Below are positions 54,164 through 64,000 of a stretch of DNA of 64,000 bases, in pieces. The DNA comes from Qipengyuania mesophila. GTDB lineage: Bacteria; Pseudomonadota; Alphaproteobacteria; Sphingomonadales; Sphingomonadaceae. The notes beneath the pieces are model-generated. The model was not told the DNA's origin, made no database searches, and saw nothing but the letters and a program-made list of their open reading frames with translations. How positions within the stretch are numbered: the stretch's first letter is position 1; each line of letters starts with the position of its first letter. Location: the NCBI RefSeq assembly GCF_019711655.1, contig NZ_JAIGNU010000001.1:558001-622000 (forward strand), in the 5' to 3' direction. Both the position numbers and the translations under genes were made by a program.

Positions 54164-56352
54164 CAGTCGGGCATCGCTGCCAGGACGCGCTCGGGCGTCA
54201 TCGGGTAATCGAAAATGCGCGCCCCACAGGCATTGTAGATCGCATTCACGATCGCCGCCGCCCCGCCGCACATTCCGAGTTCGCCAATGCCCTTGGCCTG
54301 GATCGGGCTCGCCGCAGGATCGCGCTCCTCGACCAGGAGAACCTCGAGGTCGGGCACGTCGCGATTCACGGGCACGTGGTATTCGGCGAGGTCGCAATTG
54401 ACGAGATGCCCGTCGCGCGGATCGAATTCGAGCGCCTCGGTAAGCGCGACACCGATGCTCCACGTGATGCCGCCCAGGCATTGCGATCGCGCTGTCTTGT
54501 GGTTGAGTACGCGGCCGAAACCGAACGCGCCGAGCATTCGATCGACCCTCGTCTCCCCGGTGAAGCGATTGACGCGTACCTGCGCGAAAAACGCCCCGAA
54601 ACCGGAGGCGGTGTAGTCGTCCTCGATGTCGCCTGGCTCATAATGACCCTCGCGAACGATATCCTTTCCATCGAGCAAGTCGACCAACGCCTCGCCCGAA
54701 GCGGCCGTGCCGTGCGCAAGATCGAGGTCGGTTTCTTGCACCCCCAGCTTGTCCGCGATTTCCTCGCGAATGGCCTTGCATGCGACATAGACCGCCGAAC
54801 CGGTGGAAGCGGCGCCCCAGCTGCCGCCAGAGCCCGGTCCTCGCGGATGGCGGGTGTCGCCCAGGTCGACGAGGATGCTGTCGGGCGCGAGGCCGAGCAT
54901 TTCTCCCGCGAGCTGGGCCAGGATGGTATAGGTGCCGGTGCCGATATCGGTCATGTCGGTTTCGACCAGCGCGGTCCCGTCGGCCTTCAGGGTAACGCGG
55001 GCTCTCGCTTCGGCGATATTGTGCACTCGCGCCGCGCTGGCCATGCCGGTGCCGACCCACCATTCACCATCCCGCGAATGGCGCGGCTTGCGCAGTCCGC
55101 TGTCCCAACCGAACGCCTCCGCACCCTGCTTCAAGCACTCCGCGAGCTTGTGCGAGGAGAACGGCAGGTCTTCCTCCGGGTTCTGGTCCGGGATGTTTCT
55201 GAGGCGCAATTCGACCGCATCGATACCCACCTTTTCGGCCAGCACGTCCATCGCGCTTTCGAGTGCGGGCATGCCCACCGCCTCGCCGGGAGCGCGCACC
55301 GAACCCGCGGTCATCCGATGGACACGGGCAACCTCGAGCATCAGTTCGCGATTTTCGCCACCGTAGAGGAAGTGCGAGGATTGCAGGACCGGTTCGACGA
55401 AGGTTTCGCCCGGTAGGTTCGACGCCAGCGCATAATGGCCGAAGCCTATCAGCCTGCCGTCCTCCCCCGCTGCAAGCCGCAAGCGCTGTGTCGTTTCGGA
55501 GCGCCGCATGATGCATTGGAAGACCTGCTGTCGGGAAAGGGCGACCCTGACCGGTCGCCCCAGTTCCTTGGCTGCTATCGCCGCCGCGACGACTTCTTCG
55601 CTGATCCCGAGCTTGGAGCCGAACCCTCCGCCGACGAAGCGCGAGATCAGGCGAATGTCCACCTCCTCCATGTTCAGCGCGTCGGCCAGCTCGCTGATAT
55701 TGTAGTTGAGCATCTGCAGCGACGCGTGAACCGTCAGCTTGTCGCCATCCCACCGGGCGATGGCGGCGTGCGGCTCCATTGCCGCCGAGGCGTGACCCTT
55801 GGTCGTATAGGTGACATCGACGGTATGAGCGGCCTTGGCCATCGCATGGGCGAGGTCGCCCTGCCGGACGGTCTCGTCTTCCTGTTCTTCCGGCTCGACA
55901 GCCTGGGGATCGAGAGGAACCCCCTCCTCTTCGCGGTACTCTACGGCGAGATGTTTCGCCGCGTCGCGGGCCTGCTCGAAGGTTTCTGCCACCACGAGGG
56001 CAATGGGCTGGCCCCAGTAGCAGACCGTTTTCGGCCCCTGTTGGGGAGCTTCGTCGGCCGTACCTTGCGCCGCGCGGGTAATGAGTTTGGGATCGTCGAT
56101 GACTGCGATGACGCCCGGCATGCCCAGGACGGCATCCTTGTTGATGCTCAGAACCTTTCCGCACGTAATGGTTGATGTCGCCAGCACGCCCTCGGCACAG
56201 CCATCCACGGCGTATTCGGCGGCATAGGGAGCTGTTCCGGTGACCTTCGCCAAGCCTTCGATGCGAGGAATGGCCTTGCCAAGCACCCCCTGCTTCATCG
56301 CGTCGAGACGGTTGGACCGGTCCGGCTTGTCCTGTTTCATATGGGCGGTCAT
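54163..56352 (-). CDS. molybdenum hydroxylase large subunit (PaoC-like)
   Basis: The product is 729 residues with the aldehyde oxidase/xanthine dehydrogenase molybdopterin domains. FVGGGFGSK, GSVRAPGEAVGMPALESAMD, GGSWGAASTGSAVY and the catalytic Glu in AKGIGELGMCGGAAAIVNA are visible. It would hydroxylate an aldehyde or heterocycle. The closest match by shape is periplasmic PaoABC, but no Tat signal is found on the small subunit, so the complex is likely cytoplasmic. Confidence 0.9.
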   Translation of the reverse strand: MTAHMKQDKPDRSNRLDAMKQGVLGKAIPRIEGLAKVTGTAPYAAEYAVDGCAEGVLATSTITCGKVLSINKDAVLGMPGVIAVIDDPKLITRAAQGTADEAPQQGPKTVCYWGQPIALVVAETFEQARDAAKHLAVEYREEEGVPLDPQAVEPEEQEDETVRQGDLAHAMAKAAHTVDVTYTTKGHASAAMEPHAAIARWDGDKLTVHASLQMLNYNISELADALNMEEVDIRLISRFVGGGFGSKLGISEEVVAAAIAAKELGRPVRVALSRQQVFQCIMRRSETTQRLRLAAGEDGRLIGFGHYALASNLPGETFVEPVLQSSHFLYGGENRELMLEVARVHRMTAGSVRAPGEAVGMPALESAMDVLAEKVGIDAVELRLRNIPDQNPEEDLPFSSHKLAECLKQGAEAFGWDSGLRKPRHSRDGEWWVGTGMASAARVHNIAEARARVTLKADGTALVETDMTDIGTGTYTILAQLAGEMLGLAPDSILVDLGDTRHPRGPGSGGSWGAASTGSAVYVACKAIREEIADKLGVQETDLDLAHGTAASGEALVDLLDGKDIVREGHYEPGDIEDDYTASGFGAFFAQVRVNRFTGETRVDRMLGAFGFGRVLNHKTARSQCLGGITWSIGVALTEALEFDPRDGHLVNCDLAEYHVPVNRDVPDLEVLLVEERDPAASPIQAKGIGELGMCGGAAAIVNAIYNACGARIFDYPMTPERVLAAMPD

Positions 56353-57331
56353 CCCGCGCCCTCCGCTGCGGGTTCGAGGACGGCGTGAAGCGCGCGCCGG
56401 GCGAGCGGGATCTTGAAATCGTTTTCGCCAAAGCCCCGCGCATCTGCGAGAAGGATGTCGGCAGCGCGATCGATCGTTTCGCTTGTCGGCGGCTGGCCGA
56501 TCAAGGCTTCGCCGACACGCGGATCGTGCCAGGGCTTGTGCGCCAAACCGCCGAAAGCAAGGTCCGCCCGCGTGAACAGACCGTCTTCCATCTCGACGAT
56601 GGCGGCGACCGAGACCAAGGCAAAGGCATAAGACGACCGCTCGCGCACCTTGCGGTAAATCTGGGTGCCCCCCACCGGAGGCGGCAGGGTGATAGCCGTA
56701 ATGATTTCGCCCTCTTCGAGGACGTTCTCACGCCAGGGCGTATCGCCCGGCAGGCAATGGAACTCGCGGACCGGTACCGTCCGCTTCTCCCCATTGGCCG
56801 TCGCAATATCGACGCTGGCGTCCAGGGCGCTCAGCGCGACCGCCATGTCTCCGGGATAGGTCGCGATACATTGCTCGCTCGTGCCAAGGATGGCGTGCAA
56901 TTTCGCGACCCCATCGATCGCGCCGCAGCCGCTGCCCGGATCGCGCTTGTTGCAGGGCTGATCGACATTGGTGAAGTAGAAGCACCGCGTTCGCTGACAC
57001 AGGTTCCCCCCGTTCGTCGCCTTGTTGCGGAGTTGCTGCGTCGCGCCGGAAAGAATTGCGCGTGCCAGGACCGGATAATCGGCACGAACGCGGGGATGGA
57101 CGGCGGTGGCGGTGTTTGTTGCCAAGGCTCCGAGAGAAAGTCCGCCAGCCTGCGTGTCCTCGATCTCGCCGAAACCGATCCGATTAATGTCCGCGAGCTT
57201 TTCCGGCGTTTCGACCTGCAGCTTCATCAGGTCGAGGAGGTTGGTGCCCCCGGCGATCGCCATCGCGCCGTCGTCTGCGACGACGCGGGTCGCCTCCTCA
57301 ATCGTCCGCGGCCTGCCATAAGCGAAGGGTC

Positions 57332-57335
<4 letters not shown>
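56349..57335 (-). CDS. molybdenum hydroxylase FAD subunit (PaoB-like)
   Basis: The product is 328 residues, a CO-dehydrogenase-flavoprotein fold with the FAD segment AIAGGTNLLDLMKL. Between the FAD motifs lies CQRTRCFYF and, later, PCNKRDPGSGC, four cysteines that bind an extra [4Fe-4S] cluster in PaoB and 4-hydroxybenzoyl-CoA reductase. Overlaps both neighbours by four bases. Confidence 0.9.
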
Positions 57336-57838
<503 letters not shown>

Positions 57839-57883
57839 GAGCGCCTCCTCTATCCAACAACAAACAGAAGGGCGAAGGTGTCC

Positions 57884-58124
57884 TCAGCCCTCAAAATTGC
57901 CAGCGACCAGGCTATCAAGATCGGCGCCCCTCGCGATCTGGAGAAAAAGATCATGCCTTGGCGGGTCAGTTTCTTCATGCCGAAGTGCGGCGAGAATCTT
58001 CGCAACATCACGCTCCTTTGGTTACGGGGCTGGCGAAGATTCCGTCCTTTTTACGCGCTGCGGTTTTGGGGCCGATAGCGGACCGTCCGCTCTTGGCTTC
58101 ACCTTCGGCAATATAGACATCCAC
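57884..58124 (-). pseudogene. small gene interrupted by an apparent one-base frameshift
   Basis: From GTG 58124 the frame reads DVYIAEGEAKSGRSAIGPK, then KKDGIFASPVTKGA and a stop. The adjacent frame, in step if one G of AAAGGAG (58013-58019) is removed, continues ERDVAKILAALRHEE and ends LDSLVAGNFEG. Joined, the product would be about 79 residues with consistent codon use on both sides. A real overlapping arrangement is possible: ATG 58008 starts a third-frame 52-residue peptide ending at 57850. I do not recognise a family. Confidence 0.4.
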
Positions 58125-58158
58125 GGGCCCATACGTCGTTGCGAGACGTTACCGTTCC

Positions 58159-58938
58159 ATGACCATGCACTACACGCGCACGGGGCGCGGAAAACCCCTC
58201 CTCCTTGTCCACGGACTGGGGGCGACCTGCGGCTCGTGGGACACGATCTCGCCTGCGCTTTCTCAAGTCAGGGAGGTAATTGCCGTAGACCTGCCCGGCC
58301 ATGGGCAGACACCCGAAGTGGCCGATAGCGGCACGTTCGGCGGACTCGCGCGCAGTCTGGACGACTGGCTCGGAGCCGAAAATCTCATCGGGGTCGATAT
58401 GGTGGGCAGTTCGATGGGCGCTCGCCTGGTGCTCGAGATGGCGCGGCGCGGCCAAGCGGGCGCGGTCGTCGCACTGGATCCGGGCGGCTTCTGGCAGGGG
58501 TGGGAGCGCACCTTCTTCAAGGCCACTATAACGCCATCGGTTGCTCTGGTTCGCGCGCTGCGACCGGCGCTTTCTGCCATCACCGGAAATGTCGCAGGCC
58601 GGACCGCGCTCATGGCACAGCTCTCTGCAAGGCCGTGGGCGCTCGATCCGGCGTTCGTTGCGCGTGAGCTAAAGTCATTGGCCAATACGCGCACCGTCAA
58701 TCCGCTTGTGAAGGACCTCGCCAACGGCGCGATGCAAAAGGGCCCTGCGGCAACGGATGCGCCCGTTGTCATCGGCTGGGGACGCAAGGATCGGCTATGT
58801 CTTCCGCAGCAGGCGGATCGCGCGATGCAAGCCTTTCCTGAAGCGATGCTGCACTGGTTCGAACGTAGCGGACACTTCCCAATGTGGGATCAGCCAGAGG
58901 AGACCGTTCGCGTGATACTGGATGCAACGAGCATCTAG
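58159..58938 (+). CDS. alpha/beta hydrolase
   Basis: The product is 259 residues. The oxyanion motif is LLVHGLGATCGSW, the nucleophile elbow GSSMGA (Ser), the acid GWGRKDRLC (Asp) and the His in RSGHFPMWDQP. All triad residues are present; the substrate is unknown. It is divergent from the small frameshifted gene. Confidence 0.88.
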   Translation: MTMHYTRTGRGKPLLLVHGLGATCGSWDTISPALSQVREVIAVDLPGHGQTPEVADSGTFGGLARSLDDWLGAENLIGVDMVGSSMGARLVLEMARRGQAGAVVALDPGGFWQGWERTFFKATITPSVALVRALRPALSAITGNVAGRTALMAQLSARPWALDPAFVARELKSLANTRTVNPLVKDLANGAMQKGPAATDAPVVIGWGRKDRLCLPQQADRAMQAFPEAMLHWFERSGHFPMWDQPEETVRVILDATSI

Positions 58939-59019
58939 CACTCGAAATAATACTGCAACTGGGTGATTAGCAAAACGGGGGCCTATGCAGGGGCTGGTCC
59001 CATTGCAAAGTCCTTTGTT

Positions 59020-59035
59020 GGTCCGCTAGCGGACC
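59020..59035. repeat. 16-bp perfect palindrome with a related copy at 58077
   Basis: GGTCCGCTAGCGGACC is self-complementary. The word TAGCGGACCGTC(C/T)GCT, which it partly contains, also occurs at 58077-58092. Both lie in gaps on either side of the alpha/beta hydrolase gene, suggesting a small dispersed repeat. The rest of 58939-59193 shows nothing. Confidence 0.55.
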
Positions 59036-59193
59036 GTCTGCTTTCGTCCGTCGATCTTCAAATTCGGCCGAACGGATTGCCGATCAATTCTGAGTTTCGC
59101 GGTGACTACAAGGGCGCGTCAAGATTGGTCCATCGTCGACGGCTAGGCCCTCATAACTTTCTGCTTGTGCGGGCGGCGCTGCTGCAAATTCGA

Positions 59194-61506
59194 TTACCCT
59201 GTGGCCTCTCTCGCGGCGAAACAGGGCTGCTCGAAAAGCTCTTGTATGGCGTATGCGGGGAGAGGTTTGCTGAAGAGGTAACCCTGTACGAAACCACATC
59301 CCTCATCGCGCAATATCTGGCATTGTTCTTGGCTTTCCACCCCTTCAGCGAGCGTGTCCATCCCGAGCGCCTCGGCCAAAGTGGTGATGGCGCGGATTAC
59401 CGCGTTGGCGTTGGTTCCCTTTGCGGTAAGGTCCCGCACGAAGCTCTGATCGATCTTGACCTTGTCGAATGGGAAGCTGCGCAAGTAGCTAAGCGATGAA
59501 TATCCCGTTCCGAAATCATCGAGGGCGATCCGCACGCCAAGCTCGCGAAGGCTGTGAAGCATGCCGAGCGTCCGTTCGACATCCACGATGAAGACGCTCT
59601 CCGTAATCTCGAGCTCGAGGCGGTTGGGCTGGAGCCCTGAGTTCGTAAGGGCTTGGAGAATCGTGGACGCAAGTCCGGGAGCGGAGAACTGTTTCGGTGA
59701 AATATTGACAGCGACCGTCAAATGGTCTGGCCACTCGCATGCCGCGCGACAGGCTTCGCGCACAACCCAGTCACCTATCTGGAGGATCAAGCCTGTTTCC
59801 TCGGCGAGCGGGATGAATTCGGTTGGACTGATCAAGCCCCGCTTTGGGTGGTTCCAGCGTATCAGTGCCTCGAAGCCCTCGAGCCGTTCCTTTCTTAGGC
59901 AATAGAGCGGTTGGAAATAGAGCTCGAATCCACCGTCCTTGATCGCCAAGCGAAGGTCCAGCTCCATCTCTCGCCGCCGACGCGCCTGTTCGTCGAGCGA
60001 GGGCTCGAAGAAATGAAAATCCGACTTTCCTTCCTTCTTCGCGCGATAGAGCGCGAGGTCGGCGTGTTTCAGCAAATCGACGCCGTTTTCGGCATCCATC
60101 GGGGCTACGGCGACGCCCACGCTGGCCGAACAGTCAGCCGTCTGCCCATCGATCTTGATCTGTCGCTCGAAGCATTCCTGCACACGCTGTGCGATGGGAA
60201 GCAGGCTCTCCTCCTCGTCCTCGACAACCATGAGGACTGCGAACTCGTCGCCACCCAGTCGGGCGACTTGGGCCTCTGCGAGTTCATCGACGAGGCACTG
60301 CGCCACGAACCGCAGCAGCGCGTCGCCGGCAGGATGGCCGAGCGTGTCGTTCACGACCTTGAAGTCATCGAGGTCGCAATAGGCCACCAGCACTCGCTCG
60401 TTCCCCTTGCGACGGATCAATGCCTGGTCGAGCTGTTCGATGAAGAGTTTGCGATTGGGCAGATTGGTTAACCCATCGTGCAGGCCGACATGAATGATCC
60501 GCCGCTCACGCTCCTCGATTGCCTCCACCATAGCATTGAAGCTCGACGCCAGTCGTCCGACTTCATCGTCGGTCTCGACCTGGACGATGATGTCTTCGCC
60601 CCGACCGAAGCGGCGGACCGCATCGTCGAGTGCTGACAAGGGACGGGTGATACCTCGCGCAATACGCCAGCCCAATGCCACGACCAGTACCAATCCGGTC
60701 GTTCCGACCAGTGCAAGCAGGTATTTCAAGACTGCATATTCCGCGAGTGCCTTGGCGAGCGAGTGTCGCAAGACGAGGCGCGGTGCGAGCCCATCCTGCA
60801 GGCTTGGCAGGCTGCTCACCCAATAGAGATTGCGCGCGGCATCGTTCGCCTCGACTACAGTCCCCGGCGGTCCCGACGTCGCGATAGCGGGAAGTTCTTC
60901 CTGGAGCTGGACGCTGGCTCCGAAATCGACAGCGGCGAGTTCGGCCAAACGGGCCATGGCTGCCTTGTCCAAGGGTGAAGCAAGCACGAGCCAGCCGGCA
61001 AGATCGGGGACCTCGATCGGAGATGCAGTCGCCAGCGCCAATTTGCCGCCGAGTTCGATCACGCCCTTGTTCTTGCCGGAATCGAGTTCGCCCCAGATGT
61101 CCTCTACCGGGGGCAGGCGGCTAGACCCGTCGCTGATGATGGTTCCATCGAGGCCGACCACGAACGCGCTCGCGGCCTGCGACCGGTCCCGCAGGTTTCG
61201 CAGGGCGCTTGAAAGCGTTGGCTCGTCTCCGGTCGCGAGTGCCTCGCGGAAGCCGAAGTCGCGCGCCAACACGTCGGTTGCTGCGCGCATCTGCCTTGCC
61301 CGCAGATCGACAATTTCGTCGAAGACACGAGCGCTGGCAGCCATGTCGCGGCTGGCGGAACTCTCGCCGAACCGCTCTATGCTGGCGTTCACTACGACCA
61401 TGACCACGGCGAGGACAGCGGCGAAGAGCCCCGCATAAAGCACGGCTATGCGCAGCTTGAGCGAAGAGAAACTCGGCAGGGCAAGGCGCGGAAAGACGGT
61501 TCTCAC
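59194..61506 (-). CDS. membrane GGDEF-EAL protein
   Basis: The product is 770 residues: TM1 (about 19-41), a periplasmic sensor region of about 215 residues, TM2 (about 258-283), a HAMP-like segment, a GGDEF domain (RLGGDEF at 416-422, intact) and an EAL domain (EALIRW at 546, with [13 protein letters not shown]). Both c-di-GMP synthase and phosphodiesterase active-site signatures are present; no product-inhibition RxxD site is seen before GGDEF. It overlaps the blue-copper gene by four bases (ATGA). Confidence 0.92.
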   Translation of the reverse strand: MRTVFPRLALPSFSSLKLRIAVLYAGLFAAVLAVVMVVVNASIERFGESSASRDMAASARVFDEIVDLRARQMRAATDVLARDFGFREALATGDEPTLSSALRNLRDRSQAASAFVVGLDGTIISDGSSRLPPVEDIWGELDSGKNKGVIELGGKLALATASPIEVPDLAGWLVLASPLDKAAMARLAELAAVDFGASVQLQEELPAIATSGPPGTVVEANDAARNLYWVSSLPSLQDGLAPRLVLRHSLAKALAEYAVLKYLLALVGTTGLVLVVALGWRIARGITRPLSALDDAVRRFGRGEDIIVQVETDDEVGRLASSFNAMVEAIEERERRIIHVGLHDGLTNLPNRKLFIEQLDQALIRRKGNERVLVAYCDLDDFKVVNDTLGHPAGDALLRFVAQCLVDELAEAQVARLGGDEFAVLMVVEDEEESLLPIAQRVQECFERQIKIDGQTADCSASVGVAVAPMDAENGVDLLKHADLALYRAKKEGKSDFHFFEPSLDEQARRRREMELDLRLAIKDGGFELYFQPLYCLRKERLEGFEALIRWNHPKRGLISPTEFIPLAEETGLILQIGDWVVREACRAACEWPDHLTVAVNISPKQFSAPGLASTILQALTNSGLQPNRLELEITESVFIVDVERTLGMLHSLRELGVRIALDDFGTGYSSLSYLRSFPFDKVKIDQSFVRDLTAKGTNANAVIRAITTLAEALGMDTLAEGVESQEQCQILRDEGCGFVQGYLFSKPLPAYAIQELFEQPCFAAREATG

Positions 61507-62123
61507 CGCAAGCGCACCGAAATCTTCTGGTCCGTTGCGCCATTCACCTGCTTTACGACCTCACCGGAAGGCGTACGGATACGGGGATGCCAGACGGTTA
61601 GCCTCGCGGTTCCCGCCGGCACTCCCGAAAGCGTTACATAGCCATTCGCGTCGGTCTTGCCGGCAAATGGGGTGTCGACGACGCGAATATAGCCACGCAT
61701 CTTGTCGTGAATATTGCATCCCAGAGCCACGGATCCGCTGACGGGGAAAGTGTGCGTGCGCGACTGGTCACGACCATAGAGATCGATTTCGAACCGCGCA
61801 GGCTTTGAGAAACTGTAGATCGAGTGACGCACCCGATCGAGGTTCGGGAAGGCTACGGTACTGCCGCGAGCGACCACGAGCGTACCGGGTACGAAGGCTT
61901 CGTCCTTCTGGGCCATGGCCATCCGCCAGGGAAAAGTGATCCGCGTGTTCCTAGCCGACGGACTGTCAAGTTCTATGACGGCGTCACGCACCGGAACGCC
62001 TCTTTCGTCGACCACCTGCACCTTGATGGACCCAGCAGAGGCTGCGCCTGCGATCGAGGCGGGCACGGCTAGCAAAGCGGCGAGTAAGGCGAATGCGCGT
62101 AAGGACACCACCTGCGCATACAC
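61503..62123 (-). CDS. exported blue-copper-like protein (methylamine utilization-like)
   Basis: The product is 206 residues with a signal peptide (to ...AASA). A cupredoxin-like core has His100 (RHSIYSF) and Cys136-x2-His139-x2-Met142 (GCNIHDKM), the type-1 copper ligand set. A carboxypeptidase-regulatory-like beta region follows ([24 protein letters not shown]). The family is annotated as methylamine utilization protein, but no methylamine dehydrogenase is here. It is upstream of, and overlaps, the GGDEF-EAL gene. Confidence 0.85.
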   Translation of the reverse strand: MYAQVVSLRAFALLAALLAVPASIAGAASAGSIKVQVVDERGVPVRDAVIELDSPSARNTRITFPWRMAMAQKDEAFVPGTLVVARGSTVAFPNLDRVRHSIYSFSKPARFEIDLYGRDQSRTHTFPVSGSVALGCNIHDKMRGYIRVVDTPFAGKTDANGYVTLSGVPAGTARLTVWHPRIRTPSGEVVKQVNGATDQKISVRLR

Positions 62124-62194
62124 AGAAGCCGGTTAATAAAACGTCCGCAGAGGGTTAACCGCTTTTCCATCATATGTTGCAAGAAGCTACCGCT

Positions 62195-63118
62195 ATGAAT
62201 CAGCTCCTGAGATATGCGACGTTACCGGTGGCGCTGGCTATCTCCCATGCACCAGTGGCCGCGCAAGACGCTCTGCCTGAGAAGGAGGCGGTGCCTCAGC
62301 CTTCGTCGATCGGATCCTTCACGGATTACAACGCCAAGCTGTTGCTCACCAACGGGGTCAGCGCGATTGACGGCGCCAGCGGCGGTGGAATCTCCGATTG
62401 GGCCACAATCGCCGGCCGGCAGGAAAGCCGTGGTGTGGGCTTTCAGGCGCATGTCACGGCAGTCCTCTTGCCCGACTATCTTTACCAGTCGCACGGCCTC
62501 TCGGTGGGCATCGCCGACCGGCTCGAACTATCCTATGCGCGGCAGAATTTTGACACGCGGGAGGTCGGGGCCGCACTTGGGCTCGGCCGAGGCTACACGT
62601 TCAATCAGGATATCTTCGGCGCCAAGGTCCGGCTCTTCGGCGATGTCGTTTACGGTGATGAACTGCTTCCGCAGGTATCCGCCGGAGCGCAATACAAGCG
62701 CAGCCTCGATGGCCCCATCGTAAACGCAGTGGGCGCTGCGCATGACAACGGCCTCGATTTCACCCTCAGTGCGACCAAGCTGTTCCTCAGTAGGAGCATA
62801 TTGGTCAACACGACTGCAAGGCTGACAAAATCGAACCAGAACGGATTGCTCGGCTTCGGCAGCCACGCAAACGATGGCTATGCGCTGCACTTTGAAGGAG
62901 CGGTTGCCTATCAGTTTTCGCGACGGTTCGTCTTGGGGGGTGAATTCCGCAGCAAGCCCGATAATCTCGGCCTTGGGGAGGATGACTGGTTGGACATCTT
63001 TGCCGCCTACGCGCCAACCGACAATCTGACACTGACGGCTGCCTATGCCGATCTGGGATCGATCGCGACCTTCGGCGGTCAGCGCGGCGCTTTCCTGCAA
63101 GCGCAAATTGCCTTCTGA
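62195..63118 (+). CDS. DUF3034 outer-membrane beta-barrel protein
   Basis: The product is 307 residues with a signal peptide (ALAISHAPVAAQ). It has alternating amphipathic strands and a terminal AFLQAQIAF, consistent with a barrel. DUF3034 has no assigned function. ATG 62195 (MNQLLRY) is preferred over ATG 62174. It is divergent from the blue-copper gene with about 70 bases between, so the promoters may be shared. Confidence 0.85.
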   Translation: MNQLLRYATLPVALAISHAPVAAQDALPEKEAVPQPSSIGSFTDYNAKLLLTNGVSAIDGASGGGISDWATIAGRQESRGVGFQAHVTAVLLPDYLYQSHGLSVGIADRLELSYARQNFDTREVGAALGLGRGYTFNQDIFGAKVRLFGDVVYGDELLPQVSAGAQYKRSLDGPIVNAVGAAHDNGLDFTLSATKLFLSRSILVNTTARLTKSNQNGLLGFGSHANDGYALHFEGAVAYQFSRRFVLGGEFRSKPDNLGLGEDDWLDIFAAYAPTDNLTLTAAYADLGSIATFGGQRGAFLQAQIAF

Positions 63119-63129
63119 CGGAGAGATCG

Positions 63130-63660
63130 ATGTTGTGTAGCGCCATCCTTGCCCTGTTTTTCATGCAACAGCCCCCCGCGGACACTATCGACTGGGACGA
63201 GGAGTTCAGTGTCGAAACGGTGGAGCGCGATCCGTCCACTGGCGAGGTGCCAACCGACCCTTACGACCAGAGCAACGCCAATGCCGGGGCTGTTCCCTTC
63301 GAGGGTGAGTCGATGGCTGCACGGTTTGGAGGTCAGGACGGCATCCGGCGTATCGTCGAGCGCTTCGTCGATTTGAACTTCGCCGACCCGCGGATCGCCG
63401 CGATCTTCGAGGGCCATGACGAAGTGCGATTGCGCCGAACGCTGTTCGAGCAATTCTGCTACATTCTCAATGCGGGTTGCGACTATACCGGCCGCGACAT
63501 GCGCAGTTCGCACGAGGGGCTCGGCAGCCGCAAGGCGGATCTCAACGCCGTCGTTGAGAACCTCCAGCAGGCGATGCACGAAGAAGGCGTGCCATTTGCG
63601 GCGCAAAATCGCTTGCTCGCGAAGCTTGCGCCGATGAAGGGTGACGTCGTCGAGCGCTGA
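63130..63660 (+). CDS. group 1 truncated hemoglobin
   Basis: The product is 176 residues. A short hydrophobic N-terminus (LCSAILALFFMQQ) and an acidic linker precede the globin (FGGQDGIRRIVERFVDLNFADPR). The proximal His is in MRSSHEGLG, the usual trHbN position. The N-terminus suggests export or membrane attachment, unusual for these cytoplasmic proteins. It is 11 bases after the DUF3034 gene. Confidence 0.88.
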   Translation: MLCSAILALFFMQQPPADTIDWDEEFSVETVERDPSTGEVPTDPYDQSNANAGAVPFEGESMAARFGGQDGIRRIVERFVDLNFADPRIAAIFEGHDEVRLRRTLFEQFCYILNAGCDYTGRDMRSSHEGLGSRKADLNAVVENLQQAMHEEGVPFAAQNRLLAKLAPMKGDVVER

Positions 63661-63770
63661 AAGGCCCTGATTTCAATTCTGCAGTGGCAAGATCGGCCGG
63701 ACGAGCGGACTGGCTGTTCTCAGGCATTTCTGATCAGTGGACGAACGTCCAGTCTGAGGGCGCAAAGCAG

Positions 63771-64000
63771 TCATTGGCCGAAGCAACTCCACCATTCCGG
63801 CCAGCTCACCTTCCGCGGCGTCCGCGTCGCGTTCCAGACAGTCTTCTGCTCCGCCACTGAGAGCTGTCGGTCGCCAAGGCGATTGAGAGCTTTCTCCACG
63901 ATCCACGGATTGATTTCCCATCGAACGCGATCTTTGTCCGTCGGGTATTTCTTGATGGCAATGCCGAGCGGTTCGAGGATGGCATCCATACCAAGCCCGA
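63771..64000 (-). CDS. unidentified gene, possibly running past the window edge
   Basis: The frame stays open to the right edge; ATG 63989 gives 72 residues ending WPEWWSCFGQ. It contains a basic, Trp-rich segment (KYPTDKDRVRWEINPWIVEK). I do not recognise it. The start may lie outside the window. Confidence 0.5.
   Translation of the reverse strand, partial: GLGMDAILEPLGIAIKKYPTDKDRVRWEINPWIVEKALNRLGDRQLSVAEQKTVWNATRTPRKVSWPEWWSCFGQ

Noticed and set aside
63738-63751. Palindrome TGGACGAACGTCCA sharing ACGAACGT with the TetR operator
   Set aside because: Only the 8-base core is shared and no TetR gene is adjacent; chance is likely.

Overview
The window looks like chromosomal DNA from an alphaproteobacterium of the order Sphingomonadales, probably the Erythrobacteraceae/Sphingomonadaceae group. 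The evidence is high GC, GTG and TTG starts, a TonB-dependent receptor of sphingomonad type beside a TPR-sulfotransferase, an assimilatory sulfite reductase run of cobA-DUF2849-cysI-DUF934-cysH, and a GGAAC-N17-CGTT stress promoter. This is inference from gene content; no 16S is present.

1-34.2 kb is compact and strongly GC-biased with a core character. It holds: a 5'-truncated vWA-domain gene with an OmpA protein and small membrane proteins (1-3.1 kb); an orphan receiver and a 17-cysteine copper-storage-like protein (3.1-4.0 kb); glutaryl-CoA dehydrogenase with two tyrosine-catabolism enzymes (4.0-6.9 kb); acyl-CoA dehydrogenase and enoyl-CoA hydratase divergent from a thiolase (6.9-10.3 kb); obgE, proB, an NAD-dependent epimerase and tRNA-Thr(TGT) (10.3-13.6 kb); a minus-strand sulfur block, cysH, DUF934, cysI, DUF2849, cobA, mscS, metC, sseA (13.7-20.7 kb); queF, TPR-sulfotransferase, TonB receptor and APC permease (22-28.1 kb); and a TetR-controlled unit of Rieske oxygenase, FAD oxidoreductase, M20 peptidase and amidohydrolase (28.1-34.2 kb).

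Near 34.24 kb the composition appears to change to less GC-biased codons (judged by eye) and the content becomes accessory. 34.7-42.1 kb is a tightly overlapping respiratory operon: a lipidated PQQ alcohol dehydrogenase with the lanthanide-ligand Asp, a cytochrome c, oxidase subunit II with a fused cytochrome c, subunit I lacking the usual D- and K-channel residues, subunit III, a small membrane protein and CtaG. It reads as a self-contained alcohol-to-oxygen electron chain. Two convergent CDF transporters, a group of small stress-type genes (SDR, DUF3008, DUF421, two related ~70-residue proteins, YqcI, DUF1989, Crp/Fnr), fumC and psd follow to 52.5 kb.

52.7-57.8 kb encodes a cytoplasmic molybdenum hydroxylase of PaoABC type with XdhC- and MocA-like maturation proteins. 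A probably frameshifted small gene and an alpha/beta hydrolase follow. 59.2-63.7 kb is the most system-like poorly described cluster: a membrane GGDEF-EAL protein overlapping a blue-copper-like exported protein, divergent from a DUF3034 outer-membrane protein and a truncated hemoglobin with a hydrophobic N-terminus. The window ends in an unidentified gene that may continue outside. I saw no transposase, integrase, rRNA, CRISPR array or prophage genes.
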